Shown: piece by piece, positions 12,125-23,907 of the stretch
Position numbering within the stretch: position 1 is the stretch's first letter
How the letters are laid out: every line of letters starts with the position of its first letter
Assembly: GCA_964017235.1 (NCBI GenBank)
Contig: OZ024936.1
Span: forward strand, 92,478,537 to 92,542,536
Source of the DNA: Sabellastarte sp. h YS-2021
Lineage: Eukaryota; Annelida; Polychaeta; Sabellida; Sabellidae
Length of the DNA stretch: 64,000 nt
Direction of reading: 5' to 3'
Notes under the pieces: generated by a model
Seen by the model: only the letters and a program-made list of their open reading frames with translations
Databases searched by the model: none
What the model was told of the DNA's origin: nothing
Translations under genes and position numbers: made by a program

Positions 12125-13045
12125 CGTAAATTATATGCAGCAAATATAAAGTAAAAAAAGTCAGTGGGGATTTTTATCAGTATTTCATTTAAACATCGAC
12201 TACTCATGAGATCGTAGAATTCTGTGGGAGATTCCCTAACAATATTTTAACCAAAATACTGTTTACACATCCATCACTATGCATGTCTAGTTACTGGGAC
12301 AGCCAACATGGCATTGGATTTGTTTTAATTTTTGTGTAAAAATATCGATCTGCTGTATTATTATCCAGGCTTCGTGGCTTTAATATTCAGCTGATTGACC
12401 ATCATAAAGCACTCGACTATGTCTTTTATTCCTATATTAAACAAAGACTGCTAAGAATGCTGTGATCGATATAGCTACGGCAGTGAATACAGAACACTTC
12501 CATTTTTAACTTGAGATTCTGCTGCCATTTCTAATGGATTTTAATGCAACATCTGAGCTGTAAAATAACTTTCTAGTGATGTATATAACCTATTTGTAGA
12601 TTGCACAGTTGCATAAATGTTAACAAAATATTAACACCTATTAAGTTATTGATAGGACTATTTATTTATGCTAAGGAGGCACATTTAAATACTATCATGT
12701 ATCAGTGATTGCCGTCAATGTAGAGTATTCAACTATCGGCAACTGCTGTTAGTTTACATTGCTAAATCACATTAAATCACATTAAAAGTAAACATAATGT
12801 TTGCTGCTTTATTACATTTCACATAGTTTTTAACCTGCATATATATCTGCAATCAATCATAGTTTGTTGTTAAAGTTTTGAAGTGGGAGGACAGGAAGTC
12901 AGCCTTCTTTGCTACAGCAAAGTTTAAATATCTCAAGCTCTTGTCCAATCAAGTAATTTACTAAGCTCACCAGGTCATTTGGGGATTTTAATCCAATTAC
13001 AGAAATGCATTTTACTACTAGACATTTGTTGACCCAGTTTTTCCC
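12125..13045. other. Gene-less upstream region
   Basis: No exon recognised. CCAAT-like boxes occur near its right end (TCCAATCAAG at about 12943; ATCCAATTAC at about 12990), upstream of the TATA box at 13046. Confidence 0.35.
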
Positions 13046-13085
13046 TATAAAAGGGCCAACTTTGGAGTGTTTCTTCCCAGTTCAC
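13046..13085 (+). promoter_or_regulatory. Candidate TATA/initiator core promoter
   Basis: TATAAAAG at 13046-13053, followed 33 nt later by CCAGTTC (A at 13079), which fits the initiator consensus YYANWYY. CCAAT-like boxes lie about 60 and 100 bp upstream. A good 5' splice site follows at 13166, which fits a short untranslated first exon. Confidence 0.5.
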
Positions 13086-14153
13086 TTTTGCCCTAAGGAA
13101 ACAGCACATCTGAAAGCATTACATACTCCTAAGAGTGTCAAGATACCCAGATCTGTACCAGAAGGGTGAGGTTTATTTGTAAACTTGGGGTAAAGGGGGA
13201 ATATTGATAGAAAAATTGATGGAGATAAATTAAACTTTTTTTCTAACACAATTTAGGGAATTAAAGGGAGGGAAGTGGCCAGCCCCAGTTACACTGGGTT
13301 GTACACACTTATACATAGTGACCGGGGCCACGGTGGCTGAGTAGTAACACTCTCGCCTCCCACCTCTGAGGCCGGGGTTCGATTCCCGGCAGGGCCTCAA
13401 GTGGGAAAGCTGGTAGTTGCTTGCCGTTGGTCGGCAGTTTACAGTACAGAACCCTAATGAACTGTGTGTACTGGTTTCCTCTGCCCTACCAACTACCCGT
13501 CATGATATGACCTGTACAGTGTTGAAAGCGACGTAAAACCCCAAATAAATACAAATTATACATAGTGTTTGTTAGATTGTTTAACTTAGAATAAATTAGA
13601 TAATGTTCGTTGAATTTGGGCTTTCAAGGACAAAATTGTAAGTGGGAATAGACAATTTATTATGTTCAGATCTTGATATTATAATTTGAACCATTAATCA
13701 CTAATTATTATTCTAGTGATGTATGAACCATTAATCAAATATTACTTTTCATACTACATACTGCTCATGTGTAGGACGAGACACAGATTGTGTATATGAC
13801 ATGCCAAGTGGTAAATGGGTAGTTACTGATGAAGTTAGAGGTACCTCCAAGGAGTACAAAGGAGTCAGATTAAATGAAAGAAATCTGGCCATCCAACAAT
13901 TAACTTTGATAAGGGGGATGCCTCAGAATACATGGAAAATCAATACTATTCAGGTAGACATCCATCAGAATACTATGATGATAGGGAACATACTTTTTCA
14001 AAGGAAACGTCTAGGTTGTCACCTGAGGTACATGAAACTGAGAGAGGGAAGGTTTTTCCACAGGAAAGGTCAAAATATACACCATTTAAGTATGATACCG
14101 ATGTGTTGAATGAACCTTATTATTATAGAGGTCAGCAAAGGGTTAGTAGGTAG
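13079..14153 (+). pseudogene. Two-exon gene or pseudogene with a frameshift, unknown family
   Basis: Proposed exon 1 is 13079-13165, without ATG, ending AGAAGG before GTGAGG. Proposed exon 2 starts at 13775 after ATGTGTAG. From ATG 13801 one frame reads MPSGKWVVTDEVRGTSKEYK. Near 13880 the credible coding signal moves to another frame, which reads on through acidic/tyrosine-rich sequence (SGHPTINFDKGD, SEYYDDREHT, YDTDVLNEPYYY) to a stop at 14151-14153. The switch needs one small indel, so this is a pseudogene, an assembly error or an unrecognised junction. A GTTAGT near the end could be a donor, so the exon may continue. No domain recognised. The intron carries a young SINE at 13321. Confidence 0.45.
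13321..13555 (+). mobile_element. tRNA-derived SINE, subfamily B copy
   Basis: Full-length copy with A- and B-box regions and a CCAAATAAATAC tail. It is flanked by a perfect 12-bp target duplication, TTATACATAGTG, at 13309-13320 and 13556-13567. It lies within the proposed intron of the 13.1-14.2 kb gene. Confidence 0.93.
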
Positions 14154-16107
14154 ATGGGATTTTTGAACTATTTTTTTACATTTTAAAATGCCTTAATATT
14201 TCATATGCTGCAATGCATGAATCTTAACAATGACAATCCATTTTCTATAAATATTGTTACATTTTGTGTCAAGTTGATCTATATGACCCCTAATTGTTTC
14301 AGCCAAACAGTGAGTCATAGTTTTGCTTTTGATTTGGAATGATTTTCTCGGGAAAAAGTGCAAAACTTACCTGTTTGCAAAAGACAAGACAGTATAGTCT
14401 CGTTCTCACCCCTGTGCCTTTTAGTATTATGACATGGCTATGTCATTGGGGTTAAGATGTTTAGATTACTACTAAAATCCAATCATCTGCTCTTTGTGCC
14501 ATTAACAACATTTGCTGAAGAATATTTTATCAAAATAGATACGTTACTTTTCAAGTTACTTTGCAAAACAAAAGATAAACAAACAAATTGATAAATACTG
14601 CAATTACAATGCCAATTATGTCAATTTTTTGAACAGTTTCAAAATGTCAGTAGTAATCTTTGAGGGGATCCTAGAAAACAAAACCAAATTGGTGTTTGAC
14701 GTCCCTTTCAAGACAAATGGTCATACCTGGACGGGTTGCCATCCTGCCACCCCTATGTCTTTTGGGGTATCATCTGGCTATTTCAATGAACCTATGACAA
14801 TTCAATATTTTTATGTGTAGTTACACCTCAGAATCTATCAAATAATGGAGCTTATGCGCTGTAAAAGTCCATGTTAGATGGGATTCCACATGTGGTTGCA
14901 TAAGCAGGGTAAAAACCCGTCACACAGATGTGATGCCAAGTGGTTACATGTTAAACCTGTTATAACCACACCACCAACTGAGGGCTCTTTGGATCTTGAA
15001 ACCTAATAGATACAAGACACAAATATTAATGTGTGTTTGTGTGCATATGCATGCTGCTTGGTGTCGAATCCTTGCCACATCTAATCTAATGTAATATAAT
15101 GAGGACTTTTATAGAGCTTAATCTTACTCATTTTATCTTTGTTCTATAAAAGCTCTATAAAAGTATTGTTCTGTGAATGGACATCATATGTGAGAGGTAC
15201 ACATTTAGAACCAAGCTGCCCTGTATAGCCATTCGATACCCCTCACCCCTTCAGTCGATATATTTCTAGTTAAACACATGAGAATTATTACATCAGAAAA
15301 AAAGTTTACAACCTAAGAATTAAGAATTAAGCCTCAGTGAGTTAAATATTTTGCGTTTATACATAGCTCATATTTCCAGTACACAACCGTGCAATCTAGT
15401 GGTTGGCAAATAAAACATTATACCAATTAAATGTGTACATGAATGTGTAGTACATGTGTGTTAAACAACATAAACTAGGGTTGCCGCTAGGGTTCCTTTA
15501 CTTTCTGCCCAGGTCACACACTGGGGTAGGTTTTTTAGACCAACTTGGGGAAATATAGAAGGATACAGGACATTTCAAATTCCCCAGAATTTGCCAAAAA
15601 AAGAGGCAGCAAAGTGTGGTCACGTGACGAAAAGATCTTCAAAACTCTTTGATGGTTTATAACATTTTCCCGACTGTCCTGAGATTAAACTTTGACAAAG
15701 AAAGATAACTCTAAGAAATGGTGATGATAACTGGCAATTTTACTAAAATTACAATTACCCCAATAAATTACCTATGGAAAGGTGATAGTTAATTAAATTT
15801 GTGAAGACTACTCTACCACAAAGAAAAAATGATTGTGGAACATAGAAGAATATCTGGCAAATTTTCTGAGAACACGAAGGTAGTATGACACATTGGTGAA
15901 TGCCCAACAGACAGCAGAGTTATGACATAGAAGAACATGGTTACCTATAGTGATGAATTGTCGTGGAAAACTTAAAACAACAATTTTTAACATTAGATTC
16001 TTGAAAAGTGAAGACCACTGAAGACAAATGATAACGAAGAATCCACCAAGAACATTGGAGAATTTGATATGTCATAGATATTCACCATGAAAATTCATCA
16101 TTGTGTG
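14154..16107. other. Gene-less stretch with one strong inverted repeat
   Basis: No gene recognised. A perfect 15-bp inverted repeat (ACTTTTATAGAGCTT at 15105-15119, complement at 15150-15164) surrounds a 30-bp loop. Related ACTTTTATAG-CTTAATCT sequences occur near 30560 (inverted) and 33228, so this is a dispersed motif. Confidence 0.45.
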
Positions 16108-16215
16108 ACCTGGACATTATTGAGTTCAACTCCTACAATTGACAATACTGAGGACCTCTCAGGATTTGACCCTGGCTGCTGAATGGGACGTGAATACCCA
16201 AGTTTGACTTTTTAT
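16108..16215 (+). mobile_element. Second tRNA-SINE family (V), 3' part
   Basis: Carries the degraded B box (GAGTTCAACTCC), a short linker (ACAATTGACAATACTGAGGA) and the family tail GACCCTGGCTGCTGAATGGG. The reference copy is at 41506-41645. Confidence 0.6.
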
Positions 16216-16821
16216 CTGGGTAGTGGCAGGAATATATAAAACTTTGGTTTATAGATATACTACTTGACGCCTTAAGATCTTGGGGGAAAATGATTACATT
16301 GTAACCAGCAGTTTAACCAGCTTGGTTAGATATTTAAGCTAAATACATCTAAGGACCATATATTTATTTCTACTTCAAAGATAAATGTACATTTTACAGC
16401 TTAGACAGCTAAAATAAAAAAATGAATAAGCTAACGGGAAGTACATAATAATTTATTTATTAATATTTTATTTATTTGCTGTATTGATGATATGAATTAT
16501 ACTAGCATATGAATGTGTATTGTTTGGTTAATTGTAAAAATATCAAGAAGGAAATTAAAGCCTGCGCAGAAATTTACTTCTGTGTTTTCATACACACCCA
16601 TTGTATAAAATTAGGAAGAAGTGAATTTAACTAATAAATTCTCCCTGGGGAGTGTTCATTGCCATTTCTTTCATTGCAGCTCTTTACAAGGCCTTCTGGT
16701 TAGCTGGGTTAATTTCGTAGATCTTGAAAACAAAATCCTTATTCGGGCTTGTTTTATATTAGTGTAGTATTTTCTTCGCAGGCAAATAACACTTATACCT
16801 GGCCAAGTTATAAATTCACCT

Positions 16822-17058
16822 TTAATTTATTTATTTATTTGGGGTTTTACATTGCTTTAAACACAGTACAGGTTATCACGGCAGGTAGTTGGAAGGGCAA
16901 AGGAAACCAGTACATATACTTCATCAGGGTTCTGTACTCTAAACTGCCGACCAATGGCAAGCAACTTCCAGCTTTCCCACTTGAGGCCGGGCTATGAACC
17001 GAATCCCGGCCTCAGAGGTGGGAGGCGAGAGTGTTACCACTCTGCCACCGTGGCCCCT
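16822..17058 (-). mobile_element. tRNA-derived SINE, subfamily B copy
   Basis: Full-length reverse copy: TTTATTTATTTATTT tail at the left, GGGTTTTAC and the body, then the head ending GCCACCGTGGCCCC at the right. It has a small rearrangement at the B box (GGGCTATGAACCGAATCCC). No exact target duplication found. Confidence 0.92.
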
Positions 17059-18007
17059 AAATGCAGAAGCATCCTGCAGATGCATTTTTAACAACAAAAT
17101 TCAAACAGCATAATTCTAGTTTTTAAGTTTTTTGTTGTTTACAGCTTGATTTATGCCTTTTTAAATGTTTGCATGTTTTCCTAATTAGGTCAAATTTGGC
17201 CCATGGTGGAAAATTGAAAAAAAAAATCATTTGGCTTAACTGACAAGAATTGCTTTATTCATGTCCTATCTGAGCATGTGTTAATAAAAATGGTCCTATT
17301 TTGTTAAATACACACATTTAAACTGATTCAGTGTAAGTAAAATTGGAGTGGACTAATCAAAATACATACATTTATTAAACAATTTCCAAATGAAATGGGC
17401 TAAAATGCTTAAAGTAAAATTCGTTGAAATGGAGTTGTGGGATAACATTTGATACAATGAGAAATTACCCTCCATGAGCTTTAGCAGATATTTATGCACT
17501 GGAAAGGTTGAGTGGCGTGATTGCAGCATGCAGTACCGAGATGCGAGGAACCATGAGGACAATGTCAACAAAGAGAAATCAAATATGTACAGATTTGACC
17601 AGCAGGAAAGGCCACACTGACACATCCTCATGGGAGTCTAGTTGCAAAGCATATTTCAGCAAAATTGGCATTTTGCGTTGAGGTAGCAAAATATTGGACA
17701 AAAAGTTTTGGTTATATTGGCATATACTGGGATGTATCTGAATCTGTATCTGCCTATATGGTGTATGCATTTTACCCAAATATGAATCCTGACACATAAA
17801 ATTGGATACTACTAAAACATGAAATACATCGAACCAAAGAGAAACTTTCATGAGTTTCACAGGTGAGTGTATTATAGTTGTTGGCAACTGAAACATTATC
17901 CAAATAAATTGTATATAAGCAGTACATATATGCCGGTTAGGCAACTTAATATCTGGTTATAGCCATCCTAAGTTTTAGCCAGCCAGTAGCAGTCATTAAG
18001 TTTTTTG
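17059..18007. other. Gene-less stretch
   Basis: No gene recognised; the overlapping minus-strand frames between 17353 and 17944 show no domain or consistent splice signals. Confidence 0.4.
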
Positions 18008-18262
18008 GTTTTAACAAAGCCAAAAGGTGTTTTGTCCCTTAGCACAAGCGCAAAGCCATCAGAGACACGAGTAGTGCATTAGAATTTACAAAAGTCCGGT
18101 TACACAAAGAAATTCCAACTCAGACACATCCCACAGCTGGTCCAGAACTAAAACAAATAGTCACTCATCCAAGTAGTAACGTAGCCCATTGCCGCTTAAC
18201 TTCAGTGAGCAGACAAATACTCATCGCACTGTGCCACAATTTATGAAAGTCCGGAGACAAAA
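18008..18262 (-). mobile_element. 5S-rRNA-derived SINE, copy 2 with internal insertion
   Basis: The minus strand reads CTCCGGACTTTCATAAATTG, GTTAAGCGGCAATGGGCTAC, TTACTACTTGGATGAGTGAC (5S control-region-like), then about 90 bp absent from the other copies, then CACTACTCGTGTCTCTGATG and a tail ending CCTTTTGGCTTTGTTA. The best 5S match of the three copies. Confidence 0.8.
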
Positions 18263-18329
18263 AAAGGATCTGTCGAAGCACGAGCTCTATCAAGGCTCGT
18301 GCTTAAGAAATGGAGTTTTATTATCCACA

Positions 18330-18482
18330 TCATGCCATATATGACCTATATACAGGACTATACAGAGCGGTATATAGTTTTTGAACATTTGGCTACCCAT
18401 CAAGATTAACAATGCAACAGTCATGCTGCCCACCCATATAATAGTGTCGTCGCCATTTGTGATATATTTTTTGGTATATGTC
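18330..18482 (+). repeat. Dispersed repeat U, copy 2
   Basis: Shares AAGATTAACA and CATTTGTGATATATTTTTT with 6310-6455, and TTATTATCCACA with about 8770. Confidence 0.5.
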
Positions 18483-18904
18483 ATTTGGAAGGTTTTTCCT
18501 ATTATCGATATATTTACTTAAATGCTCAAGCTCTGGAGGGAAATAATAAAACAAATACTTCTACACTTCTGGCCAACCAAATACTTCTATTAGCCACAAA
18601 CTCCTTTCTTGAGTCACAAGATATAACATTCTTACCTACTTGTGGTTTGGCCCAGTACAAACTTTGGTGGGATGCCTTCCTTCAGATTTGTGTTAAGGTA
18701 ATTTGTTCCGGTTAGCATGTGAAACAATTCGGGGAAAATAATTTGTACACTGTTCCTTCTTAAAAGTTTGAATTACCTCTCACAACCTTCAGAACCTGAA
18801 ATATATGCCCTGGCAGGATGAATGGGTACAACCAAATTACAAGGGTCTCTTTTTCAAATTTAAAATTAAAATATTTGGTTTACATCATTCATCTAGAAGA
18901 GTCA

Positions 18905-18990
18905 TATTCAGACAGGTCCTTAGGATTGTCACTTGTGGGAGTTGAACCCACAGAGAGGTGACAACCTGTCATTAGATGTCAAACTTGCTT
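18905..18990 (-). mobile_element. Family V tRNA-SINE, head fragment
   Basis: The minus strand reads GCAAGTTTGACATCTAATGA, GTGGGTTCAACTCCCACAAG (B box in its T-arm hairpin) and GACAATCCTAAGGACCTGT, matching the 41506 copy. Confidence 0.65.
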
Positions 18991-19591
18991 ATCATCCGGA
19001 AAAAGCCAATTACATACACGTATGACCATACAGAATGGTGTAAACAGGCCTTTACCCTGCCGAACAAAGCCTATGTGTAGTGTACTTGTGCCAAAAAAGC
19101 AATAAATAACAATGAATAAATTGGATGTTAATTTTAAATCCTGGAAAAAAAAACAAGTTACATAAGCTTCCTGGTACTGTGACGTTTGTGAATTGCTAAT
19201 ACACTGTTAAATGTTCCTTTGTTTTGAAAAAAAATTTTTTAAAAAATCAGGAAGAGAGGAACATAATTGGTGTGTAGGGAATTTTACTTCTCTGTTTTCT
19301 GAAGCACACACAATATTATATGAGATCACAAAAGATAATTTTTGTAACAGTTATTATTATAGCCTGTCCTGCCAGTAACTTAACAAACTTTAGGTAGAAA
19401 CGTTTGTTTCATCGTGTCATTTCTAATTTTATTTCTAAGTGTTACAACATGTTTCTGACATGAAGATAAACTTAAGGAAACCCATCAAGTATCCACGGAC
19501 ATAAGTACAACTTGGAGAAAATGCTGGATAAGAAAAGTATAATTTAGACTGGGTATGCAAAGAATATAGAATTCTGCTTGTGTACTAAACT

Positions 19592-19813
19592 GTGGCAGAG
19601 TGGTAACACTCTTGCCTCCCACCCCTGAGGCCAGGGTTCGGTTCCCAGCACAGCCTTAAGTGGGAAAGCTGGTAGCTGCTTGCCGTTGGTTGGCAGTTTA
19701 CAGTACAGAACCCTGACGAACTGTATGTATTGGTTTCCTCTGCCCTTCCAACTACCCGTCCTGATATTACCTGTACAGTGTTGAAAGCGACGTAAAACCC
19801 AAAATCAATAAAA
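19592..19813 (+). mobile_element. tRNA-derived SINE, subfamily B copy
   Basis: Begins at GTGGCAGAGTGG and ends CCAAAATCAATAAAA. Perfect 12-bp target duplication GTGTACTAAACT at 19580-19591 and 19814-19825. Several private substitutions (CTGATATTACC, GCACAGCCTTAAG). Confidence 0.92.
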
Positions 19814-19825
19814 GTGTACTAAACT

Positions 19826-21109
19826 ATCCTTATTTACAGGGTAATTTGGAGAACACACAAAGTTGAAATCCTTAATGGTGCTTGTTTTACAGAAATCAAG
19901 CTAGTTTTGTCTCAATAGAAATATGCACTGACTCAAATATACATACTTAAGTTATTAATGTACACACCAAATATATCTTGCCAATTGCACCCTTTTAAGA
20001 GAGGTTTTCAAGATAAGACAATACAATTTTTTCTTCAAAACAGTGCCTAAAATTGGCATAAAACTTGTTCAAATTCACATTAATTATCACCATCCTTTTA
20101 TCAGTGAAGAAGATTGACTTTTGTTTTATATAATTAATGTAGTTTAGATATTAAAGTATGGCTGACATATTAATATGCCAATTATATGGTAAAAGGAGTG
20201 TCTTGGGGATTGTCAAGAGCCCTAGCTCTCTGTTTTAAATTAATAGAAATTTTATTAAACTGGAACTGAGTCTTTTGAAGTAGTCAACATAGGAATTCCC
20301 CATGCTGGCTTATGAGTATTGCACAGTTCTCTGGATGAAATTAAAGGACTTTTAATAATTTATTTGGCTGAATATGGTGCAAGAAATATGTGAAAATATA
20401 AATTCGTGGTGAATTCAGGTATTATTTTTTGCAAACTACAGTCCACAAAGCTCTTTACTCAACATTAGGTATTTCTTTAAATATTTTTGCCTATGTCTTT
20501 TTTGTATATTCCATTAAGTATTTGAATGGCTGAAGCTTGCAATAATTGTATCAAAGAACATGGATGTTTTATTGATTTCTTCCTGATTTACTTTTTATTT
20601 GATATATACTTGAGTTTGACTTTGACATTGGGGTCTACCAGGAATCACCTCTTATACACTAAAACAATTGTCTCAAACAGAAAGATTAGCCATGGAAAGG
20701 CTAAAATCAAAATTTTGCAAGCTAACCTTATTGTCAGGTCCTCCATTCACTGGCTATGCGAGGGGGGCAGTACAGTTATTTCTTTCTCATTTTATACGAA
20801 TCCACTGATGCAGTTGGGCTGTTAAAACAGCATACTCAATTGTTTGATAAGCAGGATATTTCTTTAGTGTATATGTTGTTTGTGTGTTTATATTTTAATT
20901 AGGAGCCAATCAACCACATAAACAGACAACCAACCAATTCATTTTGAAGACAAGACAGGAGTTGGCGTAACATTGTTATCTGAAAAGGTGTAGTGATGAC
21001 ATTCAGGTATTTCTTATCTAATAGATACTCTCATATGCTGCATTAAAACAGCTTTGTGATTTTATTACTGTTCTATTATACTGCATGATAAAAATATGAA
21101 CAGAGCAAC
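19826..21109. other. Gene-less stretch
   Basis: No gene recognised. The 99-codon frame at 20526-20825 has no family motif. Confidence 0.4.
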
Positions 21110-21935
21110 CCTGTAAAAATTAAACAGATAAAATATAAAATATTTTTGTAAACCTCTTTGAACCCTATCGTTTGGGTTAGTAGACAAGGTTTACACTGTA
21201 ATGTTTAAAAGCTTTTTTTTAAACATTCTCTATACAAACTGTTTTTGCTCAAAATATTTATTAAAATTTTATAAAATAACTCAAGAAACTAAGTTTCACT
21301 GTAAACATTTATAAAATAGCTGAATAAATGGAGGTCATGCTTGAAATGGGTTTCAAATATTCATCATTTGATAAACAGTGTGCATAAAATGCTTAAACAA
21401 TATTTGATGGCAATGTTTAGTTAATGTGAGCTCTGAAAGTATTTTACAAGCATTTAGTAGGATCTGGTTTTCATACCCATCATTTTCAAACGTTTTTGAA
21501 AGGTTTTCTGTAAATGTTTTGAAAACATTCTATCAGAAACGTTTTTGTGCCCATATTTTCAGAATGCTTATCACATGGTTACATTTATATGTTTCCAAAC
21601 AAAGATGATGGTGAGCTATAATAGGGGATTTCTGAGGAAAAGCCAAAAATTGCTCCATATGCAGAGCCAAAAAATGCCCCACATGCAGTCCATAAAAGTA
21701 AGAATTGAATGGGGCAAACTTCATAAGCCACTATCTTACAGTTTGGACATAAAATAATATTTTCATTAGTGACCAACGTAATAAAATATTGATTTTAACC
21801 TGTGGTCCCAATTAAGCTAACATTGTTAAGCAATGCCAAAGTAACTTTGATTGTCCATTTTTATGCTTTTCTAACATTTATCATCAAATATTTAACAAAC
21901 AGTATACATAAAACATTTTTTGTAAACATGTGAGA
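21110..21935 (+). mobile_element. Non-autonomous DNA element family S, copy 1
   Basis: Aligns over most of its length with 38989-39861. Shared landmarks are TGTTTAAAA-, AAACATTCTCTA-ACAAA, CTGAAAATATTTATTAAA-like, TTTCATACCC-T-ATTTT, ATATTTTCAGAATG and AATAATAGGG-like blocks. Its ends are eroded (ACCCTGTAAAAATT at the left). No coding capacity. Confidence 0.65.
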
Positions 21936-22234
21936 GCATGTGGCAGGCATATATGCAGGACCAAGTTTCCTTTCTGTGCCCTATATCTGCTACCTAAGTA
22001 CGAATGCAGACTTACATAATAAATACTCCAAAATATACAATGCATCAAGTCACAAAAAGAGTCCTGACAGTTCAATTATTTTTTATGCTATATGCTATGT
22101 GGCCCATGATGCCAACATGGAGCTGTGCAAACCAGATGTAAAGAAAATATTATGTGCCATTAATATGTTTTGTGTCATTGGGGATTTGGTGATTTTTCAC
22201 TGAAAATTGATATTGTGTTGAACAGGTAAGTGCA

Positions 22235-22310
22235 CTAGCGGATCCAGGAGGGGGGTTCAGGGGATTCGCCCCCCCCCCCCCCCCTGAAAAATAATGTAAA
22301 GGGGTTCAAC
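22235..22310 (+). repeat. G/C-tract repeat of the 'GCGGATCCAGGAGGGGG' type
   Basis: AGCGGATCCAGGAGGGGGG, then TTCAGGGGATTCG and a run of 16 C (22269-22284). G and C tracts can pair. Looks like a short dispersed repeat; no class assigned. Confidence 0.5.
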
Positions 22311-23085
22311 CCAAAGTATAAAATTATTTCTTGACAGTGGTGTTAAATTTACAGGAAATGCATTCTATTTTTACCTGTGACAGTATTACATGTAAAGAAA
22401 ATTTATTTTTTAATGATGCCATGGTGATTTGTAAAATGTATAAGAGAGAAATTGAACCACCCACAATAAATAAATGATAGTCAAAGTAGATAGGTAAAGC
22501 ACCACAGTAAATACACATTTACAGTATGACATAATTATTATAAAAACATTAATAAATGGTTTTCTGTCTCAATTATGACTCATTTAACGTTACAATTCAA
22601 ATTAATATGTATAATTCTTTGACATATTTTTATCTTTCTGTTGCATACTAAAATTACAATTACATATATCAAAGACATGAATAAAATAAAAAAAACAACT
22701 GATAACACAGCTGTCAGCAAACTGTTCCAGTTTAATATCAAACACTGATATTGACCACACAATTAAAAGCATCCCCAGATAGCACAAATGTGGCCTTGCT
22801 CCACCACATCACCCCAACAAAACTGCCACATCAAGTAGGTCCACTCCTACAATACATAGCATCAATATAATCACAATATAACATGGAGGAGGGACCTATG
22901 TGAATACATTTTAGACAGGATGGGTTCAAAAGCGGTCCAGTTGAAATTTAAATAAGTGTGGTACCAACAGGGAATCAAAGTGTCAAGAAATAACACGCCA
23001 ACTGGGTTTAAAAATTCTTATTTTTTTACAAATATAAATTTATTTTATTTACACTAGTATTTCTTATTTCTGATCATAGCCGAAT
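22311..23085. other. Gene-less stretch
   Basis: No gene recognised. CCCAGATAGCA at about 22774 resembles the end of common terminal-inverted-repeat elements (compare TGCTATCTGGG at 41395-41405), but I found no partner nearby. Confidence 0.35.
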
Positions 23086-23346
23086 ATGGGATCCAAATTT
23101 AGCACGAACAAGAAGGTCACATCAAAGAAGGCAAGGTCAAACAGTTTTATTGACCTTTGCTTGTGACAAGATGAATTTAACCTGATAACCAAGCTCATGG
23201 TTCAATTCGAGTGGAACCAAGGTCAACCTTTGAATGACCTTGGAGTGACCTTGAATGACACAAAGGTGAAAACAAATATCCATTCATGTGGGAACCACAG
23301 GTTAAACCAATGGTGGGTCCATGGTTAACGAATTCGTTTGGATCCC
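23086..23346. mobile_element. Small fold-back element rich in AAGGTCA half-sites
   Basis: Ends form an 11-bp inverted repeat, TGGGATCCAAA at the left and TTTGGATCCCA at the right, about 260 bp apart. An inner hairpin TGGTTCAATTCGAGTGGAACCA-like segment lies at about 23199. Six AAGGTCA or TGACCTT half-sites occur between 23111 and 23255, one of them TGACCTTGA. Confidence 0.5.
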
Positions 23347-23907
23347 AAACTGCTGAATGTTTTTGGCTAGCTTCTGAGAGTGGAGCAGTGGTGTGTTAAA
23401 CACACCAGTGATATGAAAGTCAAGGTTGTATGGAATATAGTAGCGTAAAATGGAGACCCAAAAAGTAGTTTATGAACTGTTTAGGACATTTTAGGCACCC
23501 AAGGATAGGTTACAGCCAAGAGCAAGATAAAAAAAAAAGCCAGAAAAAAGCAACATTGTCATGAACAGTGAATTGATGGCATGCAATCCATCTAGCTCTC
23601 ATTGTGTACACTTACATGACCAAATAATACGGCCATCTAAAATAACATAAACCACTTAGGGATTAAAATTAACGTAATGACCAACTATTCAATGTGCATA
23701 TTTATATATCACAGTTATTTTATTCCCAGTACTTGCCAGAGTCAAGGGCACTTTAGTTGATACTGGTGACAAAAAAAGTACACAGGTACATGAGGGAGGC
23801 AGTGTCACCATGTTATCATCAGACGATGGCTTACTAGAGCACACAAAATCAATCCCTCAGCTTTGCAAAATCTCCTCTTGATTCCTATAGTACTGCCATT
23901 TAAACAA

